Part shown: piece after piece, positions 20,838 through 29,392 of the stretch
Numbering within the stretch: the first letter of the stretch is position 1
Layout of the letters: the number at the start of each line of letters is the position of its first letter
DNA from: Firmicutes bacterium HGW-Firmicutes-2
GTDB lineage: Bacteria > Bacillota > Clostridia > Lachnospirales > Vallitaleaceae
Length of the DNA: 64,000 nucleotides
Direction of reading: 5' to 3'
NCBI GenBank assembly: GCA_002841495.1
Contig: PGZV01000011.1
Coordinates: forward strand, 44,714 to 108,713
Position numbers and translations under genes: made by a program
Notes under the pieces: generated by a model
What the model was told of the DNA's origin: nothing
Database searches by the model: none
What the model saw: only the letters and a program-made list of their open reading frames with translations

Positions 20838-20872
20838 TTTAGGGAATTTTAGAATATAAAATTCCCTAAATT
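20838..20872 (+). terminator. Probable terminator after ribonuclease J
   Basis: A perfect 14-pair stem (20838-20851 with 20857-20870) closes a five-base loop 16 bases after the stop; the T tail is weak, so efficiency is uncertain. Confidence 0.6.
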
Positions 20873-20894
20873 AATACTGGTATAACTATTAGTT

Positions 20895-20923
20895 TTGACA
20901 CACTAACTAAGAATGGTTATAAT
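20895..20923 (+). promoter_or_regulatory. Consensus promoter for ylbF-mltG
   Basis: TTGACA (20895-20900), 17 bases, TATAAT (20918-20923). The context TTAGTTTTGACAC matches the right end of the palindromic repeat family, suggesting that the -35 box derives from a repeat end. Confidence 0.8.
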
Positions 20924-20958
20924 AATAGAAGGCCAAATTTGAATTTGTAGGTGATGGT

Positions 20959-21312
20959 ATGAATGAAAACTTAAAAAATGAGACAAAAGCATATATTGAT
21001 CGAATAAAAAAAACCGATGCATATGTGGATTACCTAAATTACAAATCCATATTGGAACGACAACCTGAACTAAAAGCACAAGTGGATGCGTTTAGACGTA
21101 AGTCTTTTGAAATTCAAGCAGGGCATAAATATGGCTATTTTAATGCCTATGAGAATCTACTGAACTTAAGAGCTCAGAACAATGATTTGTTAAATGAAGC
21201 CATAGTAAAATCCTTTCTTGCAGCAGAACTAAAGGTTTCAAAAATGCTGACGGATATACTCACTACTTTTGCAGAAGAGGTTGATTTTGACTTAGATTTT
21301 CTACAGGAGTGA
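20959..21312 (+). CDS. YlbF/YmcA family regulator
   Basis: A 117-residue, mostly helical cytosolic protein. The pattern of a first helix (AYIDRIKKTDAYVDYLNYKS), then PELKAQVDAFRRKSFEIQ and a long C-terminal helix fits YlbF/YmcA proteins, which in B. subtilis form a complex with YaaT that steers RNase Y cleavage and competence, biofilm and sporulation. A similar role here is inference. GTAGGTGATG precedes the ATG; mltG follows after six bases. Confidence 0.8.
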   Translation: MNENLKNETKAYIDRIKKTDAYVDYLNYKSILERQPELKAQVDAFRRKSFEIQAGHKYGYFNAYENLLNLRAQNNDLLNEAIVKSFLAAELKVSKMLTDILTTFAEEVDFDLDFLQE

Positions 21313-21318
21313 TCACAT

Positions 21319-22473
21319 TTGGAAAACAAAAAGGATAAAAAAATGGAAAATAAAAGTAATCCCAAAAAACAAAAACAAAAAGGTGAAAATATGGTAAAAA
21401 AAATATTTGGAGAAATTATGCAATGGATCATAAGAGGTGTGTTTATCGTGTTAGCAATTGCCATCCTTATTAAGGGCGGCGGTTGGGCATTTGCTGAAGC
21501 TTATGATTTACTCGCTAAAACACCGGGTGGTAACCAAGAAGTTCGTAATGTGACCTTAGTTATACCAAAAGGTGCCTCAACGGAAACCATTGCAGGTATC
21601 TTAGAAGAAAACGGTTTGATTGGAAGTTCTTTATTTTTTAGAATGAAAGCAAAATTTGACGGTAACGATGGCAAATTCCAATATGGTGACTATACCTTAA
21701 GCACAGCCATGAGTGAAGAAGACATTATGAAGATTTTAATGACAGAAGGCGCAAAAAGAGAAACCAAGACCTTTACAATCGTAGAAGGCCTTACACTTGC
21801 GAAAACCGCTGAATCCTTAGAAGCACAGGGCATTTGTACAAGACAAGAATTTTTTAATGCTTTAGACAATACCAATTGGGGCTATAAATTCTTAGAAAGT
21901 GTACCGGATACCAGCGTACGTAATATTGTATATCAAGGTTATTTGTTTCCAAGTACTTATGAAATCTATGTGGATGCAACAGCAGTAGATGTGATTAGTA
22001 TTATGTTTGACCAGATGGATAAGATCTGGACAGATGAATACTATGCAAGAGCTGAAGAACTAGGATTGACAGTCGATGAAGTTATCACGATAGCTTCCAT
22101 AATTGAAAAAGAAGTAGTTGAGCCCAGTGAACAATCAATTGTATCCGGTGTTATTCACAATAGGCTTAAGATTGATATGAAGCTCCAGATGTGTTCCTCA
22201 GTGCTCTATGTGCTTGATAAGCACAGAAGTCGATTGCTTTACAGTGATCTTGAGACCCCATCACCTTACAACACCTATATACACTCAGGTCTTCCAATAG
22301 GTCCCATTGCCAACCCAGGTGCAGGCGCTATACATGCAGCCTTATATCCGGACGACAACGATTATCTCTACTTTGTATTAAAAGACGACGGATCCAGTAC
22401 CCATGAGTTCAATGCAGACTACAACGACCACGTCAACGACAAATCCAAATACACGAATACATTTAACTATTAA
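21319..22473 (+). CDS. mltG: Endolytic murein transglycosylase MltG
   Basis: MltG cuts nascent glycan strands and sets their length. A short, very basic cytosolic N-terminus is followed by one membrane segment (about residues 37-52, IRGVFIVLAIAILIKGGG), then a LysM-like region and the YceG catalytic domain with TIASIIEKEVVEP (catalytic Glu) and the conserved YNTYIHSGLPIGPIANPG. Length is 384. The start is a TTG preceded by AGGAG. It ends where the nested palindrome island begins. Confidence 0.93.
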   Translation: MENKKDKKMENKSNPKKQKQKGENMVKKIFGEIMQWIIRGVFIVLAIAILIKGGGWAFAEAYDLLAKTPGGNQEVRNVTLVIPKGASTETIAGILEENGLIGSSLFFRMKAKFDGNDGKFQYGDYTLSTAMSEEDIMKILMTEGAKRETKTFTIVEGLTLAKTAESLEAQGICTRQEFFNALDNTNWGYKFLESVPDTSVRNIVYQGYLFPSTYEIYVDATAVDVISIMFDQMDKIWTDEYYARAEELGLTVDEVITIASIIEKEVVEPSEQSIVSGVIHNRLKIDMKLQMCSSVLYVLDKHRSRLLYSDLETPSPYNTYIHSGLPIGPIANPGAGAIHAALYPDDNDYLYFVLKDDGSSTHEFNADYNDHVNDKSKYTNTFNY

Positions 22474-22598
22474 CTTTACTTTCCCAACATAGAATTTCTT
22501 AGCGATGGTAATCCACAAGTTAAGGATGAGTCTCATCCGCGGTGGATTAGGCTGGCATGCCAGCCAAGAGCTTAGAAATTCTTTGGGAAAGTAAAGTT
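22472..22598. repeat. 127-bp structured palindrome, first unit of the island after mltG
   Basis: A 16-base perfect terminal inverted repeat (22472-22487 with 22583-22598) is extended inward by AGAATTTCTTAGC/GCTTAGAAATTCT with one mismatch. Inside are two more hairpins: TAATCCAC (22509-22516) with GTGGATTA (22542-22549), enclosing GGATGA/TCATCC, and the perfect 16-base palindrome at 22550-22565. Drawn as RNA or single-stranded DNA it gives a long stem with two branches. It starts on the mltG stop codon. Confidence 0.85.
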
Positions 22599-22611
22599 GG
22601 ATGGCCAAAGA

Positions 22612-22940
22612 CCCCAACATAGAATTTCTTAGCGATGGTAATCAAGAACAAAGCGACTCTGTCGCGGTTTGCCTGCAAATTGTTCACGGCGGGAAAGTAC
22701 CATGACGTTATTATAGACTTTCCCAGAGGACAAAGTTAAGGATGAGTCTCATCCGCGGTGGATTAGGCTGGCATGCCAGCCAAGAGCTCGAGAAAAGAGG
22801 CTTTGCCTCGTTATGAGCATCGCTCATATTTCTAACTGTTTCATAAGAAAGTGTCATTGACGCATCATGTCAGTCTTCAAGACATGATGCTAAGAAGAAA
22901 AATTTCTTATGAAATGAAATTCTTTGGGAAAGTAAAGTTG
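22612..22940. repeat. Second, expanded palindrome unit with nested hairpins
   Basis: The left edge (22613-22643) repeats that of unit 1, bases 22733-22788 are an exact 56-base copy of 22517-22572, and the right edge (22915-22940) repeats the right edge of unit 1. Extra hairpins are inserted between: GCGAC/GTCGC (about 22653), GGGAAAGT/ACTTTCCC (22691-22724), GAGGC/GCCTC (22797-22809), ATGAGC/GCTCAT (22813-22827), and a 12-base arm pair (22839-22850 with 22903-22914) that encloses GCATCATGTC/GACATGATGC (22862-22890). No reading frame is plausible. Confidence 0.8.
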
Positions 22941-22982
22941 GCCAGAGATACCCTACATAGAAATTAAACCTCTCTACATTTT

Positions 22983-23010
22983 AAGGGATTGTCAAAATGA
23001 CAATCCCTTT
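22983..23010 (+). terminator. Hairpin between the palindrome island and the methyltransferase
   Basis: A perfect 12-pair stem (22983-22994 with 22998-23009) with a three-base loop and only three T after it. It resembles a terminator for the mltG transcript and argues against starting the next gene at the ATG inside it (22997). Confidence 0.6.
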
Positions 23011-23044
23011 GCTAGAATTAAGTAAAGACAAAAGGAGCCACATC

Positions 23045-23707
23045 ATGATACCTATAACCAATCCAGAAGTAAGAGCCTATCTAGCGTCGATTAAACCGGA
23101 CCGTGAAGCTACCCTCGAAGCCCTATATCAAGAAGCAATCACCCATAACATACCCATTATCAAGCACGAGATGGAAGACTTTCTACGCCTTATGATTGTG
23201 ATGAATCGACCTGTACGGGTTCTGGAAATCGGCACAGCCATTGGCTACTCATCTATTATTATGTCTCTAGCATCGGATGTACCCCTTCAAATCATAACCC
23301 TTGAAAAATCCGAGAAGATGATTGAACAAGCCAATATCAACATCAAAAAATTCGGGTTTGAGAAAAACATAACCATCTTGCAAGGGGATGCGGTGGAAGT
23401 ACTTAAAACTTTAGAAGAACCCTTTGACATGATTTTTATGGATGCCGCCAAAGGGCAATACATGAATTTTTATGAAGATGCCATGCGACTTCTTAATGAA
23501 GGTGGCGTTCTTATTGCAGATAACGTTTTGCAGGAAGGCCTTGTAGCCAAATCCAGATTCGCAGTTACAAGAAGGCAAAGAACCATTCATAGTCGGATGC
23601 GTGAGTTTTTACGAACACTATCCAACAATGAAGACTTGACAACATCTATTTTACCGATTGCAGACGGTGCCACGGTCAGCATGAGAAAAAGGAGTAAAAA
23701 TGAATAA
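23045..23707 (+). CDS. SAM-dependent O-methyltransferase (YrrM type)
   Basis: A 220-residue class I methyltransferase. The SAM loop VLEIGTAIGYSSIIM (about 59-73), acidic LEKSEKMIEQA and MIFMDAAKGQY (metal-site Asp) match the catechol O-methyltransferase-like family that sits between mltG and U32 peptidase genes in Clostridia. This family is linked to tRNA 5-methoxyuridine formation (TrmR) in B. subtilis, a likely but unproved role here. I start at 23045, where AGGAGCC precedes the ATG. It overlaps the next gene by eight bases. Confidence 0.88.
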   Translation: MIPITNPEVRAYLASIKPDREATLEALYQEAITHNIPIIKHEMEDFLRLMIVMNRPVRVLEIGTAIGYSSIIMSLASDVPLQIITLEKSEKMIEQANINIKKFGFEKNITILQGDAVEVLKTLEEPFDMIFMDAAKGQYMNFYEDAMRLLNEGGVLIADNVLQEGLVAKSRFAVTRRQRTIHSRMREFLRTLSNNEDLTTSILPIADGATVSMRKRSKNE

Positions 23708-24944
23708 ACCAGAATTATTAATCCCAGCAGGTAGCTTGGAGAACCTATATATAGCCGTAGCTTACGGCGCAGATGCCGTCTATATCGGCGGTGAAGCCTT
23801 TGGTCTTAGAGCGAAGGCCAAGAACTTTGACCAGCAAAAAATGATACAAGGTATTGCTTATGCTCATGGGCATGGCGTTAAGGTTTATGTAACAGCTAAT
23901 ATTATTGCCCATAATGAGGATATTAGTCAGGCAAGGGCTTACTTTGAAGAACTACTTGAAATACAGCCGGATGGCGTCATCATTGCGGATCCCGGTATGC
24001 TGATGATTGCAAAAGAAGTCATGCCGGATATGGAATTTCATTTAAGTACCCAAGCCAACAATACTAATTATGCCACCATGCAATTTTGGCACCAACAAGG
24101 TGTGAAACGGGTTGTGGTTGCGAGAGAATTATCTCTTGAAGAAATAACATTTGCTAAGAAGAAAGTACCGAAAACCCTTGATTTTGAAGCTTTTGTTCAT
24201 GGTGCTATGTGTATTTCTTATTCGGGCAGATGCTTGCTCAGTAATTATATGAGTGGAAGAGACGCTAATAAAGGTGCTTGTACCCATCCTTGTCGTTGGA
24301 CTTATCACCTAGTGGAAGAAACCAGACCGGGTGAATATATGCCCGTTTATGAGAATGAAAGAGGCACTTATATTTATAATTCTAAGGATTTATGTATGAT
24401 CAGCCACATCGATAAGTTAATCGCTTCAGGAATTGATAGCTTTAAGATTGAAGGTCGGATGAAGACAGCCCTATATGTGGCAACCGTTACAAAAACCTGG
24501 CGTGAAGCCATAGATGACTATTTCAGCGATCCGGATATATATGCCTCTAAGTTAGCTTATTATGAAGAAGAAGTACGTAAATGTACCCACAGGCAGTTTA
24601 CAACCGGCTTTTATTTTGATAAGCCGGATGGTGATGAACAGATTTATACCAGCAACACCTATACCCGTAGCTATACATTTGTAGGTAAGGGCATTGATTA
24701 TGATCCTGTTAAAGGTATGGCGCATATCCAACAAAGAAATAAGTTTGTTGTAGGCGACACATTAGAAGTTCTTAAAACAAATGGTAAAAATATTGAATTT
24801 ACCGTAGATAAGATGTACAATATAGAAGGAGAAATCGTAAGAGAAGCACCGCATCCTAAGCAAGACATCTGGATAGAAGTCGATTTTGAAATCTTACCCA
24901 ATGAAATCATAAGAAGACCGGCAGATCAGGGTGATGTAATATAG
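23700..24944 (+). CDS. U32 family peptidase (YegQ/RlhA-like)
   Basis: The family signature is at the N-terminus (PELLIPAGSLENLYIAVAYGADAVYIGG), followed by EFHLSTQANNTNY, EAFVHGAMCISYSGRCLLSNYMSGRDANKG with the conserved cysteines, and a C-terminal beta-rich domain, 414 residues in all. Although classified as peptidases, characterised members act in tRNA or rRNA hydroxylation (TrhP, RlhA). It is translationally coupled to the methyltransferase upstream, and TrmR and TrhP act on the same wobble uridine, so the pair fits a tRNA 5-methoxyuridine pathway. That pathway assignment is inference. Confidence 0.88.
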   Translation: MNKPELLIPAGSLENLYIAVAYGADAVYIGGEAFGLRAKAKNFDQQKMIQGIAYAHGHGVKVYVTANIIAHNEDISQARAYFEELLEIQPDGVIIADPGMLMIAKEVMPDMEFHLSTQANNTNYATMQFWHQQGVKRVVVARELSLEEITFAKKKVPKTLDFEAFVHGAMCISYSGRCLLSNYMSGRDANKGACTHPCRWTYHLVEETRPGEYMPVYENERGTYIYNSKDLCMISHIDKLIASGIDSFKIEGRMKTALYVATVTKTWREAIDDYFSDPDIYASKLAYYEEEVRKCTHRQFTTGFYFDKPDGDEQIYTSNTYTRSYTFVGKGIDYDPVKGMAHIQQRNKFVVGDTLEVLKTNGKNIEFTVDKMYNIEGEIVREAPHPKQDIWIEVDFEILPNEIIRRPADQGDVI

Positions 24945-24990
24945 CAGTTATAGGCATTTATAGGCAGTTACAGGTAGTTACAGGCAGTTT
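24941..24990 (+). repeat. Five tandem copies of a 10-bp unit
   Basis: Five consecutive degenerate 10-mers (like TAGGCAGTTA, CAGGTAGTTA, CAGGCAGTTT) begin at the U32 peptidase stop and run toward pilB. They probably arose by slippage and show no sign of coding. Confidence 0.7.
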
Positions 24991-25038
24991 CAATTAGGGT
25001 TCACATGTGAGAGAACTTAAAAAGAGGGAGCAATCAAA

Positions 25039-26739
25039 TTGAGGAATTTCAAGAAGAAGTTGCGTATTGGGGACTTGTTGTTGCAGTACGGTATCATCAC
25101 GGAGGAACAACTTCAAACCGCACTCAGTCATCAAAAATCCGACGGTGGCAAGATCGGTGAAACCCTTATCAGCCTAGGTTACGTCACCAAACAAAATATT
25201 AATGAAGTTCTGGAATATCAACTTGGTATTCCTTATGTAGATTTAACCGAATATAACATCGACAAAGACGCAACCGGTGTCATTACAGAAACACTGGCCA
25301 GACGTCATCTTTTAATACCTATAAAAATTACGAAAACAGAATTATATGTGGCCATGGAAGATCCCCTTAATATTTTTGCCATTGATGATGTACGCATCTT
25401 CTCAGGTAAGGATATTATTCCTATGTTGGCAACAGAGGAACAGGTCCTAAAAGCCATTGATTTACATTATGGTAAAGAACAGGCCAATCAGGCTGCAGAG
25501 CAGTATAAAGCCGAGCATTCCGCAGAAGTCGATCAAGGCTTACAAGAACTTGAAGGTGCTTCGGATTCAGCTGTTAAGAATGCACCAATTGTGAAGCTGG
25601 TCAATACTATACTGGAACAAGGGGTTCACAATAGAGCCAGTGACGTTCATATTGAACCCTATGAAAAGAGAATTCGAGTGCGGTATCGAATAGACGGTAA
25701 CTTGAAACAACTCTTTGAATATGAGACATCCTTATTATCTGCTATTGTGGCAAGAATCAAGATTATGGGTGGTATGGATATAGCTGAAAAAAGAAAACCA
25801 CAAGACGGTCGTATCTCTATTACCGTCGACCGTCTGGAATATGATATACGTGTATCTAGCCTCCCTACCACTTATGGTGAAAAAGTGGTTATGCGGATTA
25901 ATTCCAAGGAAGGCTTTAATAAAGGTAAAAGTGAACTTGGCCTTTTTAAAGATGATCTGGAAAAATTTGAGAATATTTTAAGCAACCCTTATGGTATTAT
26001 TCTCGTAACGGGTCCAACGGGAAGTGGTAAGTCAACAACCCTATACACAGCTCTTAATGAGATTAATGACGAAGAGATTAATATCGTTACGGTAGAAGAC
26101 CCAGTTGAGTCTCAGATTCAGGGGATTAATCAAGTACAGGTGAATGTTAAGGCAGGCCTTAGCTTTGCATCTGCCTTAAGGTCCATCTTACGACAAGACC
26201 CGGATGTTATTATGATTGGTGAGATTCGTGACGGTGAAACAGCAGAAATCGCCGTCAAAGCCTCTGTAACGGGCCATCTTGTTGTAAGCACCTTGCATAC
26301 CAATGATGCACCTAGCTCCATCACAAGGTTAATGGATATGGGTATAGAACCTTTCTTAATCGGTGCTTCTGTCGTTGGCGTCATTGCTCAACGACTTGTT
26401 AGAAGACTATGTCCCAAATGTCGCAGTAAAAGCCAAGCAACAGAGTTCGAAAAAAGTATTATCAACACACCAGTAGAAGAAGATTTACAGCTCTATAAAG
26501 CTGTGGGTTGTCATGTGTGTAACCATACAGGCTATATGGGTCGTATTGGTGTATATGAGATCATGCCGGTGGGCCATGAAATTAGAGATATTATAAATAA
26601 AAGAGGCAATGCTGACGATATAAGAAGAGTAGCAATGAATGCAGGTATGAGAACCTTAAAATTTAACGCAACCAGGTTGGTCATGGATGGTATCACCACA
26701 GTGGACGAGTTGCTTAGAATAGCTTACGGAACAGATTAA
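25039..26739 (+). CDS. pilB: Type IV pilus assembly ATPase PilB
   Basis: PilB powers pilus extension. The N-terminal MshEN domain (RIGDLLLQYGIITEEQLQTAL onward, to about 150), a GspE catalytic domain with Walker A GPTGSGKSTT (about residue 325), Asp box and Walker B ILRQDPDVIMIGEIRDGETAE, and a four-Cys zinc site (CPKC about 458, CHVC about 493) are all present in 566 residues. MshEN domains in homologues bind c-di-GMP. The start is TTG with GAGGG eight bases upstream. It is the first gene of the pilus locus. Confidence 0.95.
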   Translation: MRNFKKKLRIGDLLLQYGIITEEQLQTALSHQKSDGGKIGETLISLGYVTKQNINEVLEYQLGIPYVDLTEYNIDKDATGVITETLARRHLLIPIKITKTELYVAMEDPLNIFAIDDVRIFSGKDIIPMLATEEQVLKAIDLHYGKEQANQAAEQYKAEHSAEVDQGLQELEGASDSAVKNAPIVKLVNTILEQGVHNRASDVHIEPYEKRIRVRYRIDGNLKQLFEYETSLLSAIVARIKIMGGMDIAEKRKPQDGRISITVDRLEYDIRVSSLPTTYGEKVVMRINSKEGFNKGKSELGLFKDDLEKFENILSNPYGIILVTGPTGSGKSTTLYTALNEINDEEINIVTVEDPVESQIQGINQVQVNVKAGLSFASALRSILRQDPDVIMIGEIRDGETAEIAVKASVTGHLVVSTLHTNDAPSSITRLMDMGIEPFLIGASVVGVIAQRLVRRLCPKCRSKSQATEFEKSIINTPVEEDLQLYKAVGCHVCNHTGYMGRIGVYEIMPVGHEIRDIINKRGNADDIRRVAMNAGMRTLKFNATRLVMDGITTVDELLRIAYGTD

Positions 26740-26761
26740 TATCGCTCAAGGAGGAGAATGT

Positions 26762-27814
26762 ATGATTACCATAGAAGAACTTCTTGGCCTAGCCAAAGAT
26801 AAAAAAGCTTCAGACGTCCATATAACCGTAGGTGTACCACCTATACTTAGAATTAATGGGGATCTTGAATACCTACCTTACGATACAATGTTACCTGATA
26901 CTTCCAAGGCTTTGATTCTACCTATTATGTTGGAGGAACAAAGAAAGGTGTTTGACAAAAACGGAGAAGTTGACTTCTCCTTTGCCATACCCAGTTTGGG
27001 ACGTTTCAGGGTAAATGCTTTCATGCAGAGAGGCTCCGTTGCGGCAGCCTTTCGTCTTGTTGGTTCGGAAATACCAAGTCCGACAGCTCTGGGCATGCCT
27101 AGCTCAATTCAAGAGCTCTATACCAAAAAAAGAGGCTTGGTTCTGGTAACAGGACCAACGGGAAGTGGTAAGTCCACAACCTTGGCTTCTTTTATCAATG
27201 AGATTAATCAGCGTAGAAGTGCCCATGTGATAACCCTTGAAGATCCTATAGAATATCTTCACAAGCATAAAAAGAGCATTGTGAATCAGAGGGAAATCGG
27301 TTTGGACACTTTTAGTTATGCCAATGCCCTAAGAGCTGCGCTTAGACAAGATCCGGATGTGATTCTTGTAGGTGAGATGAGAGACCTTGAAACCATTGCA
27401 ATTGCCATCACAGCAGCCGAGACAGGCCATCTAGTTCTATCAACGCTACATACCATCGGTGCAACCAACACCATTGACAGGATTATCGACGTCTTTCCGC
27501 CTCATCAGCAACAACAGGTCCGAGTTCAATTATCTGCGGTACTAACCGCTGTCGTATCTCAACAACTTATACCAACATTTGATGGTAAAGGCCGATGTGC
27601 GGCTTTTGAAGTCATGCATGCCAATCCGGCAGTGCGTAATCTGATACGTGAAAACAAAACCCATCAGATTTTATCCATCATGCAGACCAATAAAAGACTG
27701 GGCATGCAAACCATGGATGATGCTATCCTAGAACTGCTTAGAACCGCCAGCATATCCAGAGATGATGCTTTGACCTTTGCTCAGGATCCGGCGAATCTTG
27801 AGAGAAGATTATAA
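26762..27814 (+). CDS. pilT: Pilus retraction ATPase PilT
   Basis: PilT drives pilus retraction for twitching and DNA uptake. It has the N-terminal PAS-like domain (KASDVHITVGVPPILRINGDL), Walker A GPTGSGKSTT (about 131), Walker B ALRQDPDVILVGEMRDLETI and the PilT-type C-terminus with NPAVRNLIRENKTHQI and MQTMDDAI. Length 350. A GGAGGA site lies before the ATG, 22 bases after pilB. The presence of both ATPases predicts dynamic pili. Confidence 0.95.
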   Translation: MITIEELLGLAKDKKASDVHITVGVPPILRINGDLEYLPYDTMLPDTSKALILPIMLEEQRKVFDKNGEVDFSFAIPSLGRFRVNAFMQRGSVAAAFRLVGSEIPSPTALGMPSSIQELYTKKRGLVLVTGPTGSGKSTTLASFINEINQRRSAHVITLEDPIEYLHKHKKSIVNQREIGLDTFSYANALRAALRQDPDVILVGEMRDLETIAIAITAAETGHLVLSTLHTIGATNTIDRIIDVFPPHQQQQVRVQLSAVLTAVVSQQLIPTFDGKGRCAAFEVMHANPAVRNLIRENKTHQILSIMQTNKRLGMQTMDDAILELLRTASISRDDALTFAQDPANLERRL

Positions 27815-27876
27815 AAAGTTAATTAAAAATTTATCAATTAAGTCTCTAGTACTAAGTACCTAAGGCATAATAACTA

Positions 27877-27904
27877 TTTACATAGGTCCGATAGGTGATA
27901 TAAT
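27877..27904 (+). promoter_or_regulatory. Possible promoter with long leader before pilC
   Basis: TTTACA (27877-27882), 16 bases, TATAAT (27899-27904). The implied leader to pilC is about 170 bases and contains one small hairpin AAGGC/GCCTT near 28010-28030. I looked for a c-di-GMP riboswitch and did not find its conserved motifs. Confidence 0.45.
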
Positions 27905-28080
27905 GGACTATATGATAGATGATTGTCTACAATATGTTACTATGACATGATATACTTCTCTTATATTTGATTTTGGAATTGATATATGAAGGATATGTTG
28001 AGTGATGTATAAAGGCGTTGGGCCATGCCTTAGATAATTGTCGATAACCTGAATGAAGAACAGGACTAAGGGGGCGTGAT

Positions 28081-29292
28081 ATGGCTAATTTTTTATATTC
28101 AGCCATGGACAAAGCTGGTAAAGTCAAAAAAGGCAGATTAGAAGCCAATAGTAAGAAGACGGCTACTCAGATGCTAAAAGACAGTGGACTTTATCCTTTG
28201 GAAATAACTGAAGAGGGAAACCTGCAAAAAGACCTTGTAATTGGCAATCCTGTCAAGACAAAAGACTTGACGATATTCTGCCAACAGTTTGAGGCCGTTT
28301 TATCTGCAGGTATCAGTGTACTAGAAGCCCTACATCTCTTAAGGGAACAAACCGAGAACAAGCATTTTAGAAAAATTATCTCGGATTTATACAGTTCTGT
28401 AGAGCGGGGTGAATCCTTATCCAAATCCATGACCAAACATCCAAAGACATTCCCGGCCATTCTTGTTAACATGATTGAAGCAGGTGAAGTCAGCGGTAAC
28501 CTTGAAGTGGCTTTAAGCCGAATGGCTGCCCACTTTGAGAAAGAGTTCAAGTTACAGCAGAGCATCAAAAAAGCAACCACCTATCCCATTGTCGTAGCCT
28601 TCATATCACTTGGTGTGGTTATATTACTCTTAGTGGTGGTTATACCTACTTTTGTAGGAATGTTCAGTGAACTGGGCATGGAATTGCCCTTAACCACAAG
28701 AATGCTACTGGCTATGAGCAACTTTGTAACTACCAAATGGTACATCATCATTATTGTTGTACTTCTGACAGTTGGTGTCATTACCTACTATGCAAGATCG
28801 GAAGTGGGTAAGATGTCACTGGGCGGTTTTAAACTGAAAGTACCTTTATTTGGACCGTTAAACACCAAAGTTGTGGCATCCAGATTTGCCAGAACCTTAA
28901 GTACCTTACTTGCATCCGGACTACCTTTACTTGAAGCCATAGAAGTGGTCTCCAAGGTGGTGGACAACCATTCAGTTATGAAAGGTCTCATGGATGCCAA
29001 GGATCAAGTTAGTAAAGGCTTTCCCTTATCCAAACCCATAGAAGAAATGGGTGTGTTTCCACCGATGATTACCCATATGGTTCGCATAGGTGAAGATACA
29101 GGACAATTAGAACCTATACTGGACAAAGTGGCCGATTTCTATGATACAGAAGTCGAAACCGCCGTGTCTCAACTGACCACCATGTTGGAACCCTTGATTA
29201 TCGTAGTCTTGGCCGTTGTGGTCGGGTTCGTGGTCATATCCATCATTCAACCTATGTTCCAGATGTACGACGGGATCAGCAACTACAGTTAA
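28081..29292 (+). CDS. pilC: Type IV pilus inner membrane platform protein PilC
   Basis: PilC is the membrane platform on which PilB and PilT act. Two T2SSF domains are visible (about 70-190 with FCQQFEAVLSAGISVLEAL, and about 270-395 with FARTLSTLLASGLPLLEAIEV), each followed by hydrophobic segments (about 170-192, 215-240 and 372-395). Length 403. AGGGGGC lies just before the ATG. Confidence 0.94.
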   Translation: MANFLYSAMDKAGKVKKGRLEANSKKTATQMLKDSGLYPLEITEEGNLQKDLVIGNPVKTKDLTIFCQQFEAVLSAGISVLEALHLLREQTENKHFRKIISDLYSSVERGESLSKSMTKHPKTFPAILVNMIEAGEVSGNLEVALSRMAAHFEKEFKLQQSIKKATTYPIVVAFISLGVVILLLVVVIPTFVGMFSELGMELPLTTRMLLAMSNFVTTKWYIIIIVVLLTVGVITYYARSEVGKMSLGGFKLKVPLFGPLNTKVVASRFARTLSTLLASGLPLLEAIEVVSKVVDNHSVMKGLMDAKDQVSKGFPLSKPIEEMGVFPPMITHMVRIGEDTGQLEPILDKVADFYDTEVETAVSQLTTMLEPLIIVVLAVVVGFVVISIIQPMFQMYDGISNYS

Positions 29293-29308
29293 CCAAGGTG
29301 AGTCTAAG

Positions 29309-29339
29309 TTGCCAACTTATGGAGAGAGCATAAGGGCAA
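29309..29339 (+). promoter_or_regulatory. Leader hairpin before the major pilin
   Basis: TTGCC-AA-CTTATG pairs with CATAAG-GGCAA around a seven-base purine loop, in the 100-base pilC-pilin gap. Without a T run it is not a terminator. A role in mRNA processing or stability of the abundant pilin message is possible. Confidence 0.5.
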
Positions 29340-29392
29340 TACTTGATAAGCCATGCATCAAAAATAAAAATTAAAACTAAGGAGATTAAATT

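Noticed and set aside
22472..22940. Insertion sequence or CRISPR array after mltG
   Set aside because: There is no transposase frame and no regular repeat-spacer period; the structure is nested palindromes.
22997..23044. N-terminal extension of the O-methyltransferase from an ATG at 22997
   Set aside because: That ATG lies inside a perfect hairpin and lacks a ribosome site, while AGGAGCC precedes the ATG at 23045.
27905..28080. Possible c-di-GMP riboswitch before pilC
   Set aside because: The conserved class I and class II motifs are not present; only a small hairpin can be drawn.
28191..28580. 129-codon open frame on the minus strand
   Set aside because: It is the reverse of pilC with no ribosome site or recognisable domain.
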